This document shows, one piece after another, positions 1 to 5,511 of a DNA stretch of 11,464 nt (the stretch's first letter is position 1; the number at the start of each line of letters is the position of its first letter). Made by a program: the position numbers and the translations under genes. This DNA comes from an uncultured Oscillospiraceae bacterium. Its GTDB lineage: Bacteria > Bacillota > Clostridia > Oscillospirales > Acutalibacteraceae. Under the pieces are notes generated by a model. That model was given only the letters and a program-made list of their open reading frames with translations. It did not search any database and was not told where the DNA came from. Where the stretch lies: the NCBI GenBank assembly GCA_902492895.1, contig CABUNG010000054.1, positions 1-11,464 on the forward strand, read 5' to 3'.

Positions 1-158
1 CAGGTATCCCGCATGTATATCTGGAGCTGGACGATCGGTCCGGGCTGTTTGATGGCTTTACGCTCATTCGAATCCGTCACACGGACGACGGCTGGTTCGA
101 CGGATGCAGACAAAACGGCAAACACGTCTTTTATTTTGGCAGGCAATCCGTTATAATA
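1..158. other. Unassigned left edge, possible end of an upstream gene
   Basis: No gene can be named here. Three frames are informative. Plus frame 1 ends at TAA 154-156. Plus frame 2 ends at TGA 50-52. Plus frame 3 is open from the left edge and runs without a stop straight into aroQ, with GC-rich third positions in its codons. One minus-strand frame is also open across the stretch. The frame-3 peptide (for example VYLELDDRSGLFDGF) has a natural-looking composition, but I recognise no domain in it. The upstream gene, if any, cannot be decided without more sequence to the left. Confidence 0.3.
152..157 (+). promoter_or_regulatory. Candidate -10 box for the aroQ operon
   Basis: A perfect TATAAT lies 74 bases before the aroQ ATG. 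The matching -35 is poor: 16-17 bases upstream there is only a T-rich stretch (TTTATT). TTGGCA at 136-141 is too close (10-base spacer). This could be the aroQ promoter, or a chance match in an AT-rich patch. Confidence 0.3.
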
Positions 159-230
159 ATGTTATATAAGGGGAGGGGCGCCGTTTCGTTTGGCGTCTTT
201 CCGGCCCCCCGAACGGAAGGAGTCATTCGT

Positions 231-665
231 ATGCATATTTTGATTCTGAACGGCCCGAACCTGAATCTGCTGGGACTGCGGGAGCCCGGAGTTTACGGCC
301 AGAATAGCTACGAGGAGGTATGCGGCTTCGTCCGTCAGAAAGCGGCGGAGCTGGGGGCCGAGGTCGCTTTCGCTCAATCGAACAGCGAAGGCGCGCTCAT
401 CGATCATCTCCACGGCGCCATGGGTGTTTACGATGGGATTGTCCTCAATGCGGGGGCCTACACCCATACCAGCTACGCGATCCGGGACGCCATCGCGGCC
501 ATCCGGCTGCCGGTGGTGGAGGTGCATCTGTCCAACATCCACGCAAGAGAGGCGTTCCGGCACACGTCGGTGATCGCGCCGGTCTGCGTCGGCCAGATCA
601 GCGGATTTGGCCCAATGAGCTATGTGCTGGGTGTGACGGCTCTGCTGGAACGCCAAAACGGCTGA
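231..665 (+). CDS. aroQ: Type II 3-dehydroquinate dehydratase
   Basis: This is a cytoplasmic shikimate-pathway enzyme that dehydrates 3-dehydroquinate to 3-dehydroshikimate. Its 144 residues are the usual size for the dodecameric type II family. The family signature NGPNLNLLG lies at residues 7-15, followed by REPxVYG with the essential arginine (R17) and tyrosine (Y22). QSNSEG is at 49-54. The active-site residues N73, E97, H99 (in VEVHLSN) and R110 (in FRHTS) are all present, so it should be active. The start at 231 is chosen because AAGGAG (217-222) is 8 bases upstream and the family begins this way. An in-frame ATG at 159 has no ribosome site. The gene is followed after 24 bases by the M24 peptidase, with which it forms an operon; aroQ next to an M24 peptidase is a common clostridial arrangement. 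Confidence 0.96.
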   Translation: MHILILNGPNLNLLGLREPGVYGQNSYEEVCGFVRQKAAELGAEVAFAQSNSEGALIDHLHGAMGVYDGIVLNAGAYTHTSYAIRDAIAAIRLPVVEVHLSNIHAREAFRHTSVIAPVCVGQISGFGPMSYVLGVTALLERQNG

Positions 666-689
666 CGGCCGGAAGGGGAGGATCCGTCT

Positions 690-1757
690 ATGAATAAAAC
701 CGAACGTCTCGCGGCGTTTCTGCCGGATGAGGGGGACGCCGCGCTGATCCTGACGCCCCACAACCGCCGTTATCTGACGGGCTTTCCGTCCAGTGCGGGG
801 TGGCTGGTCGTCAGTCGGAAGGGCGCCTGGTTCTTAACCGATTTCCGCTATATCGAAGCGGCGGGAAAACGGGTCAGGGGCGCGGAGTGCCGCCGGATCT
901 CCCGGGTTTCGGAAACGCTCGCCGCCTTGTTTGCCGAGATTGGAGCCAAGCGGATCTTTGTCGAGAGCGGGCTGACGATCGGGGAGTTCGCGTCTTTAAA
1001 AAGGGAAATCCCCGGCGTCGACTGGCAGGGAGGACCTGAGCTGGACGGCTGGATCGGTACCCTTCGCCTGTGCAAAACCGCGGAGGAGCTGTCTCTCATC
1101 CGCCAGGCGCAGGCGCTCACGGAATATGGCTTTGAACACATCCTGCCCTTTATCCGCGCGGGACGGACCGAGCGGGAGGTCGCGCTGGAACTGGAATTTC
1201 TCATCCGCAGGCAGGGGGCCGAGGGGACGGCGTTCGATTTCATCGTGGTTTCCGGGCCGAATTCCTCTTTGCCGCATGGCGTTCCGGGGGACAGGGAGCT
1301 GCAGGCGGGCGATTTCGTCACCATGGACTTCGGCGCGATGGTGGACGGGTGGCGTTCGGATATGACCCGGACGGTGGCCGTCGGTACGGCGTCGCCCGAG
1401 CAGCGGCGGGTGTACGATACCGTGCTGCAGGCACAGCAGGCGTGCTTATCCGCACTGCGGCCCGGTCTCTCCTGCGTCGAAGGGGACAGGGCTGCGCGCG
1501 ACATCATCGATAAGGCCGGGTATGCCGGCTGCTTCGGCCATGGAACTGGGCACGGAGTCGGGGTGGATATTCACGAGGAACCCCGGCTTTCCCCAAGTGC
1601 GGGCGGCGCGGTTTTGCAGGAGGGCAGCGTGGTGACGGTCGAACCCGGCATCTACCTGGAAGGCCGCTTCGGGGTGCGGATCGAGGATATGGCCCTGATC
1701 ACGGCAGACGGCTGTGAGGATCTGACCCATGCGCCGAAAGAGCTGCTTTGCTTGTAA
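690..1757 (+). CDS. pepP: M24-family Xaa-Pro aminopeptidase-like metallopeptidase
   Basis: This is a probable cytoplasmic dinuclear-metal aminopeptidase of the Xaa-Pro (creatinase-fold) type, which removes an N-terminal residue before proline. At 355 residues it has the normal length of the short bacterial form. Residues about 3-125 form the N-terminal creatinase domain and about 134-345 the pita-bread catalytic domain. The five metal ligands are visible: D213 (MDFG), D224 (SDMTRT), H288 (HGTGHGVG), E318 (VEPGIY) and E332 (RIEDM). H196 (LPHGVPGD) fits the conserved substrate-side histidine. AAGGGGAGG (673-681) sits 8 bases before the ATG. It is co-transcribed with aroQ and followed by a strong terminator. 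In many Firmicutes efp comes next; here it does not. Substrate specificity cannot be read from sequence, so the symbol is a family label. Confidence 0.9.
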   Translation: MNKTERLAAFLPDEGDAALILTPHNRRYLTGFPSSAGWLVVSRKGAWFLTDFRYIEAAGKRVRGAECRRISRVSETLAALFAEIGAKRIFVESGLTIGEFASLKREIPGVDWQGGPELDGWIGTLRLCKTAEELSLIRQAQALTEYGFEHILPFIRAGRTEREVALELEFLIRRQGAEGTAFDFIVVSGPNSSLPHGVPGDRELQAGDFVTMDFGAMVDGWRSDMTRTVAVGTASPEQRRVYDTVLQAQQACLSALRPGLSCVEGDRAARDIIDKAGYAGCFGHGTGHGVGVDIHEEPRLSPSAGGAVLQEGSVVTVEPGIYLEGRFGVRIEDMALITADGCEDLTHAPKELLCL

Positions 1758-1779
1758 CAATCGAGTTGGAAGGACGGAG

Positions 1780-1812
1780 TACCGGCAGGTGGTCGACACC
1801 TGCCGGTATTTT
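1780..1812 (+). terminator. Intrinsic terminator after the aroQ-peptidase operon
   Basis: A perfect 12-bp stem (TACCGGCAGGTG / CACCTGCCGGTA, 1780-1791 and 1797-1808) encloses a 5-base loop and is followed by TTTT. A second, weaker inverted repeat (ATCCCC 1820-1825 / GGGGAT 1835-1840) follows at once and may be a leftover or a backup hairpin. Confidence 0.85.
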
Positions 1813-1871
1813 GTCAGGGATCCCCGCATGAGAAGGGGATTTCTCCGATGCCTTTTGTCTCGCTTAGGATC

Positions 1872-1900
1872 GCATACTTGGCCGCCGCCCCGCATATAGT
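1872..1900 (+). promoter_or_regulatory. Sigma-E-like (sporulation) promoter before the DUF4830 gene
   Basis: GCATACT (1872-1878) and CATATAGT (1893-1900) are separated by 14 bases. This matches the Bacillus subtilis mother-cell sigma-E pattern (about KMATATT, 13-15 bases, CATACAHT) at 6 of 7 and 6 of 8 positions. No sigma-A -35 lies at the right distance from TATAGT (1895-1900): the nearest TTGGCC is only 11 bases away. The implied start near 1907 leaves a very short leader before the ribosome site at 1911. The match is by eye only. Confidence 0.4.
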
Positions 1901-1925
1901 GTATCAATCTAGGAAGGCGGGGTGC

Positions 1926-2432
1926 GTGACCGTGTTTGTATTTTCTGTGAAAACCACCAAGAAGCAGATGATCTCGATCATCGTGTGTGTGGTGATGCTG
2001 ATTGCGATTCTCGTGGTAGCGATCGTCTGGCCGTCGAACAAGACGACTGCCACGGGTGCGCAGCCGTACACGCCGGTGGCGGCGGCCAGCGACGAGGCCC
2101 GGATCGGATATCTCAAAACCCTCGGATATGAGGCGTCGCCCTCCACGGCCGAGGTCAAGGAAGTGCTGATTCCCGACGAATTCGACGAGGTGTTCCAGAA
2201 TTACAACACAGTCCAGGCGGAAGCGGGCATGGATCTGGAGCCGTATCACGGCAAACGGGTGAAATGCTGGAGCTACCGGATCGACAATTATCCGGGTGAG
2301 GACGACGTGCTGGCACATTTGTATGTCTATAACGACAAAATCATTGGGGGAGACATCTGCTCCACCAAGCTGGACGGCTTCATGCACGGACTGACGAAAA
2401 TGAACGGACCGACGATCTCTTCCGCGGCCTGA
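1926..2432 (+). CDS. DUF4830 domain protein with N-terminal membrane anchor
   Basis: Protein of 168 residues and unknown function. A short lysine-containing N-terminus is followed by one hydrophobic segment at about residues 14-34, then a Thr/Ala-rich linker and a soluble domain from about residue 53. The end (DEFDEVFQNYNTVQ, then KIIGGDICSTKLDGFMHGL) resembles the DUF4830 family as I know it: small secreted or anchored proteins found in Clostridia. The soluble domain would lie outside the membrane. I choose the GTG at 1926 because AGGAAGG (1911-1917) is 8 bases upstream. An ATG at 1848 would add a poorly placed, non-family leader, and GTG 1932 is further from the ribosome site. The gene stands alone between a terminator and the rsuA promoter. 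The sigma-E-like promoter hints at expression during sporulation, which is inference. Confidence 0.82.
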   Translation: MTVFVFSVKTTKKQMISIIVCVVMLIAILVVAIVWPSNKTTATGAQPYTPVAAASDEARIGYLKTLGYEASPSTAEVKEVLIPDEFDEVFQNYNTVQAEAGMDLEPYHGKRVKCWSYRIDNYPGEDDVLAHLYVYNDKIIGGDICSTKLDGFMHGLTKMNGPTISSAA

Positions 2433-2476
2433 CCGTTCCGGCGTTTTTTCGGTTGAAATTTCCAGTATATTTGGAT

Positions 2477-2505
2477 TTGTCATTTCAAAGACGGTATGGT
2501 ATACT
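2477..2505 (+). promoter_or_regulatory. Sigma-A promoter of the pseudouridine synthase gene
   Basis: TTGTCA (2477-2482), a 17-base spacer and an extended -10 TGGTATACT (2497-2505) make a strong vegetative promoter. Transcription should start near 2512, only about 13 bases before the ATG, with the ribosome site at the very 5' end of the message. Confidence 0.75.
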
Positions 2506-2524
2506 GTCTTTCGAGGTGACAGAT

Positions 2525-3271
2525 ATGGTGCAGCGACTGGATAAGCTGCTGGCGTCCCAGGGGACCCAAAGCCGCCGCGACGCCCAGCGCCGCATCCGGT
2601 CCGGCGCTGTCACGGTGGACGGTTCCGTCTGCCGGGATCCGGCCGCCAAAGTCGATCCGGACCGGATGCGGATCGACGTGGCCGGGGAATCCCTGCGGTA
2701 TCGGCAGCATCTGTACATAATGCTCAACAAACCGCCCGGCATCCTGTGTGTATCCCGGGATCCGAAAGCCCGGACGGTGGTGGATTTGCTGCCGGATCCG
2801 CTGCGGCGCAAAGGGCTTTTTCCGGCGGGGAGACTCGATAAGGATACGGTGGGGCTGGTGCTGCTGACCGATGATGGGGACTACGCCCACCGCATCCTGT
2901 CGCCGAAAAAGCAGATCGAAAAATGTTATCACGCCCGTGTGGACGGCCCGATTCTGCCGGAACATATCGAGGCGTTCCGGCAGGGGACAAGCCTGGAAGA
3001 CGGGACCGTCTGCCGTCCGGCGATGCTCCGTGTTCTGGAGGACGGGGAACCCCCCCTGACAGAGGTGGTGATCACCGAGGGACGCTATCATCAGATCAAG
3101 CGGATGTTTGCGTCGGCGGGCAGACAGGTGCTTTGGCTGAAGCGTGTCTCGATTGGAGAACTCGCCCTCGACGCACGGCTGGCGGAAGGGGAAAGCCGGG
3201 AATTGACCGATACGGAAAGGGAGGCGGTGTTTGCCGGATTACCTCACAATTTTTGTGAAAAATGTCCTTAG
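2525..3271 (+). CDS. rsuA: RsuA-type 16S rRNA pseudouridine synthase
   Basis: This enzyme converts one uridine in rRNA to pseudouridine. It has 248 residues. Residues 1-60 are an S4 RNA-binding domain (RLDKLLASQG start), and about 62-235 the pseudouridine synthase core. The catalytic aspartate is D105 in GRLDKDTVGLVLLTDDG. KPPG (69-72) and EGRYHQIKRMF (185-195) are further family motifs. The last is the RsuA form, where RluB-type enzymes have EGRNREVRR-like sequence, so the likely target is 16S U516 (E. coli numbering). The ATG at 2525 is supported by GAGGTGA (2513-2519), 5 bases upstream, and by the S4 domain beginning directly. An upstream in-frame start at 2453 would precede the promoter. 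I see no clear terminator after the stop. RNA target is inferred from the motif, not shown. Confidence 0.9.
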   Translation: MVQRLDKLLASQGTQSRRDAQRRIRSGAVTVDGSVCRDPAAKVDPDRMRIDVAGESLRYRQHLYIMLNKPPGILCVSRDPKARTVVDLLPDPLRRKGLFPAGRLDKDTVGLVLLTDDGDYAHRILSPKKQIEKCYHARVDGPILPEHIEAFRQGTSLEDGTVCRPAMLRVLEDGEPPLTEVVITEGRYHQIKRMFASAGRQVLWLKRVSIGELALDARLAEGESRELTDTEREAVFAGLPHNFCEKCP

Positions 3272-3336
3272 ATAAATTAGATAAACCCTGAAAGCAAAGT
3301 TTGTGGATAACAGGAATGGTAGAAACACAGCAAATC

Positions 3337-3345
3337 TGGTATAGT
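3337..3345 (+). promoter_or_regulatory. Extended -10 promoter of the ABC ATPase gene
   Basis: TGGTATAGT is an extended -10 box. The -35 region about 17 bases upstream (TGGTAG, 3317-3322) is poor, so the TG extension may carry the promoter, perhaps with an activator. Transcription would begin near 3352. Confidence 0.5.
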
Positions 3346-3364
3346 AATAGTAATCTTAGGCGTA

Positions 3365-3381
3365 TGTAAACGCGTTGTGCA
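3365..3381 (+). promoter_or_regulatory. LacI-family/cre-like operator
   Basis: TGTAAACGCGTTGTGCA contains the perfect palindrome AACGCGTT (3369-3376), with the central CG typical of LacI-family operators. The left half (TGTAAACG) fits the CcpA cre consensus, but the right half deviates at two positions. It lies between the predicted transcription start and the ribosome site (GGGAGG, 3389-3394), where a repressor would block elongation. Confidence 0.45.
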
Positions 3382-3401
3382 AATGATTGGGAGGTTTTCT
3401 T

Positions 3402-4544
3402 ATGGCGAGTCTGTCTCTGAAAAGCATCTACAAAAAGTATCCCGGCGGAGTCACAGCGGTTTCCGATTTCAATCTGGAAATTAAGGACAAGGAATTCATC
3501 ATCCTCGTCGGTCCTTCCGGCTGCGGCAAATCCACTACCCTGCGTATGATCGCCGGTCTGGAGGAGATCTCCGACGGTGAACTCTACATCGGCGAAAAGC
3601 TGGTCAATGATGTCGCCCCGAAGGATCGCGATATCGCGATGGTGTTCCAGAACTATGCGCTGTATCCCCATATGACCGTGTTTGAAAACATGGCCTTTGG
3701 ACTGAAGCTGCGGAAAACCCCCAAAGACGAGATCAAGCGCCGTGTCGAAGAAGCCGCCCGCATCCTCGATATCGCCCATCTGCTCGACCGGAAGCCGAAG
3801 GCGTTGTCCGGCGGTCAGCGTCAGCGTGTCGCGCTGGGCCGTGCCATCGTGCGTGAACCCAAGGTCTTCCTGCTGGACGAACCGCTCTCCAACTTGGACG
3901 CCAAGCTGCGGGCTCAGATGAGAACCGAGCTCTCCAAGCTGCATAAAAAACTGGGTACCACGTTCATCTACGTTACCCACGACCAGACCGAAGCTATGAC
4001 CATGGGCGACCGCATCGTGGTTATGAAGGATGGTTTCATCCAGCAGGTCGATACGCCCCATAAGCTGTACGATCAGCCCTGCAACATGTTTGTGGCCGGC
4101 TTCATCGGCAGCCCCCAAATGAACTTCATTGAGTCCAAGCTGATCAAGAAGGGCGACGATTTCTACGTGGAATTCGGCTCTGAGGATACCAAAACCTCCC
4201 GCGGCGTGAAGTATCAGATCAAGCTGCCGGCCGAAAAGAACGAGAAGAATGCCCTCGACGCCTACGAGGATAAAGAGGTCATGATGGGTATCCGTCCGGA
4301 AGATGTCCACGACGAGCCCCGGTATCTCGAGATGTTCGCAGACAACAAAATCAAGGCGGATGTGGAAGTTACTGAGCTGATGGGCGCCGAAACCTTCCTG
4401 TATCTGAACGTCGAAGGCTTCAGCTTCACCGCCCGCGTCGAGCCGACCTCCACCGCCCGTCCGAGCGACAACATCGATATCGTTATCGACAATACGAAGA
4501 TTCACCTCTTCGATAAAGAGACCGAACAGACCATCTGCAACTGA
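3402..4544 (+). CDS. ugpC: Carbohydrate ABC transporter ATPase, MsmK/UgpC/MalK type
   Basis: This is the cytoplasmic ATP-hydrolysing subunit that powers CUT1-type sugar importers. It has 380 residues: an ABC domain (about 1-235) followed by a MalK-type regulatory OB/TOBE region (about 236-375). Visible motifs are Walker A GPSGCGKST (37-45), Q-loop Q83, signature LSGGQRQR (135-142), Walker B VFLLDE (155-160), D-loop SNLDA and H-loop H193. The N-terminus ASLSLKSIYKKYPGG and the C-terminal GIRPEDV are family hallmarks. GGGAGG (3389-3394) lies 7 bases before the ATG. No permease or sugar-binding gene is nearby, which fits the known Firmicute habit of one shared ATPase (MsmK/MsmX) serving several transporters. 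It is a single-gene unit with its own promoter, an operator-like site and a terminator. The symbol is a family name; the sugars served are unknown. Confidence 0.93.
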   Translation: MASLSLKSIYKKYPGGVTAVSDFNLEIKDKEFIILVGPSGCGKSTTLRMIAGLEEISDGELYIGEKLVNDVAPKDRDIAMVFQNYALYPHMTVFENMAFGLKLRKTPKDEIKRRVEEAARILDIAHLLDRKPKALSGGQRQRVALGRAIVREPKVFLLDEPLSNLDAKLRAQMRTELSKLHKKLGTTFIYVTHDQTEAMTMGDRIVVMKDGFIQQVDTPHKLYDQPCNMFVAGFIGSPQMNFIESKLIKKGDDFYVEFGSEDTKTSRGVKYQIKLPAEKNEKNALDAYEDKEVMMGIRPEDVHDEPRYLEMFADNKIKADVEVTELMGAETFLYLNVEGFSFTARVEPTSTARPSDNIDIVIDNTKIHLFDKETEQTICN

Positions 4545-4579
4545 TTGCGGATAACCGGCCGGTTTCACAAACAACGTGG

Positions 4580-4616
4580 AAGCTGTCCACCGGTCGACGC
4601 CGGTGGACAGCTTTTT
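4580..4616 (+). terminator. Intrinsic terminator after the ABC ATPase gene
   Basis: A perfect 14-bp stem (AAGCTGTCCACCGG 4580-4593, with CCGGTGGACAGCTT at 4600-4613) has a 6-base loop. A run of five T (4612-4616) overlaps the foot of the stem and follows it. It is the strongest terminator in the window. Confidence 0.92.
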
Positions 4617-4789
4617 ATAAAATCCGCATCCCTCTCATCCGATAAGGACGGCCTATGTTTGGCCGAGGTTCCGCTCCGCATCCCGATGCTGTCGTCCCTG
4701 CGCTGCAGCCCGGACTGGCGCAGAGGCGGCCGTGGCTTGTCCGGACGGGATCCTGGGCAGGATCCGGAGGGGGACGGGAAAGAGACGAC
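4617..4789 (+). other. GC-rich leader or spacer before the membrane-protein gene
   Basis: I see no gene and no convincing sigma-A promoter in these 173 bases. The stretch holds a repeated GGATCC (4750-4755 and 4762-4767) separated by 6 bases. Because GGATCC is its own reverse complement, the pair can form a 6-bp hairpin just before the ribosome site. The open frames across it have compositions unlike protein. It may be an untranslated leader, with transcription starting somewhere after the terminator. Confidence 0.35.
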
Positions 4790-5257
4790 ATGGGACATTT
4801 CGGCTTTTCATATGTAGGACTGCTCTATTTGCTGATGCTGTTTCTCCCCAATATATGGTGGACAAAGCGCCAACCGTCCGGATACGATCCGGGCGGGGAG
4901 TCTCCTCTCCTGCGCTGGATGGAGCGGATCGGGCAGGTGGCGGTCACGACGTTTGCCCTGATTTTTTCGGACTTCAACTGGCACCGCTTCACGCCTTGGA
5001 ACCTGTGGCTGCTGGCCTCGTTCCTGCTAATGGTTCTGTATGAGCTGTACTGGATCCGCTATTTCCGGAGCGGCCGCACGCTGGCCGATTTTTATGGGCC
5101 TTTCTGTGGCATTCCGGTACCGGGAGCCAGTCTCCCGGTGGCGTCCTTTCTGCTTTTGAGCGTGTACGGGCAGGTGATCTGGATGGCAGCCGCCGCCGTT
5201 TTGCTGGGAGTGGGGCATATCGGCATTCATCTGCAGCATCTCCGGCAGTCCCGATAG
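4790..5257 (+). CDS. Conserved multi-pass membrane protein of unknown function
   Basis: The protein has 155 residues and no assigned function. It shows four or five hydrophobic segments at about 6-24, 46-62, 70-90, 112-126 and 128-148. The first begins directly after the start (GFSYVGLLYLLMLFLPNIWW). The text MLFLPNIWWTK, ELYWIRYFRS, GIPVPGASLPV and GVGHIGIHL resembles, from memory, an uncharacterised family of small clostridial membrane proteins. The C-terminal third has histidines at 143, 147 and 150 (HIGIHLQH). The ATG at 4790 is chosen because the hydrophobic family-like sequence starts there; the ribosome site (GGGAAAGAG, just upstream) is only moderate. An ATG at 4655 would add 45 residues of Gly/Arg/Pro-rich sequence that looks non-coding. 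It stands alone between the ATPase terminator and the regulator gene. Confidence 0.8.
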   Translation: MGHFGFSYVGLLYLLMLFLPNIWWTKRQPSGYDPGGESPLLRWMERIGQVAVTTFALIFSDFNWHRFTPWNLWLLASFLLMVLYELYWIRYFRSGRTLADFYGPFCGIPVPGASLPVASFLLLSVYGQVIWMAAAAVLLGVGHIGIHLQHLRQSR

Positions 5258-5269
5258 GGGATGCGGCAT

Positions 5270-5305
5270 GGCCATTTTTTCGGTATATTTCCAAAAAATG
5301 CGGCC
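5270..5305 (+). terminator. Possible terminator hairpin after the membrane-protein gene
   Basis: GGCCATTTTTT (5270-5280) can pair with AAAAAATGCGGCC (5293-5305) through 11 base pairs with a 2-base bulge and a 12-base loop. There is no T-run after the right arm on the plus strand, so its strength as a terminator is doubtful. Confidence 0.4.
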
Positions 5306-5373
5306 GGTTGCCTGTGAGAAACGGAAAAATCGGAATTTCGGCGGTTTTTTTCGATTTTAAAGGCCGAATTTAC

Positions 5374-5402
5374 TTGAAATTGCCATCGGAATTGTGTACA
5401 AT
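5374..5402 (+). promoter_or_regulatory. Sigma-A promoter of the PucR/CdaR-type regulator
   Basis: TTGAAA (5374-5379), a 17-base spacer and TACAAT (5397-5402) form a good vegetative promoter. A second -10-like TATAAT (5406-5411) overlaps the expected start but has no matching -35. The predicted leader is about 100 bases. Confidence 0.65.
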
Positions 5403-5443
5403 AAGTATAATACGGTGCAGTGTTGTATTTATTTCCAAAGGAG

Positions 5444-5466
5444 TCCCGCCGTTTGACGGGCCGGGA
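5444..5466 (+). other. Leader hairpin in the regulator's 5' untranslated region
   Basis: Between promoter and gene, TCCCG+CCGT (5444-5452) pairs with ACGG+CGGGA (5456-5459 and 5462-5466): nine base pairs, a 3-base loop and a 2-base bulge. No T-run follows, so it is not a classic attenuator. It could stabilise the message or bind a protein. Function unknown. Confidence 0.4.
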
Positions 5467-5511
5467 AGTTTCAATAACCAAGAACATGATGAATAAAAGG
5501 GGACGTCAGGT

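Noticed and set aside
1848..1925. ATG 1848 as the DUF4830 gene start
   Set aside because: No ribosome site, and it would put the start upstream of the predicted promoter; GTG 1926 is well placed behind AGGAAGG.
1446..2483. A 345-codon minus-strand open frame across the peptidase end and DUF4830 gene
   Set aside because: It covers parts of two well-supported plus-strand genes and a terminator, and its Arg/His-rich composition is that of an antisense shadow.
3096..4574. A 492-codon open frame on the minus strand across the ABC ATPase gene
   Set aside because: It is antisense to a gene with complete ABC motifs, and its His/Asp/Leu-rich composition is what the reverse complement of GC-rich coding DNA gives. 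No ribosome site or domain.
1792..4598. GTCGAC at the apex of two terminators (1792-1797 and 4593-4598)
   Set aside because: Only two of the terminators share it, and a palindromic hexamer at the centre of a hairpin is easily met by chance.
4655..4789. ATG 4655 as the membrane-protein start
   Set aside because: The added Gly/Arg/Pro-rich residues look non-coding and would bury the first membrane segment behind a non-conserved leader.
5308..5496. A 62-codon plus-strand frame before the regulator gene
   Set aside because: It runs across the predicted promoter and leader hairpin, has no ribosome site and no recognisable content.
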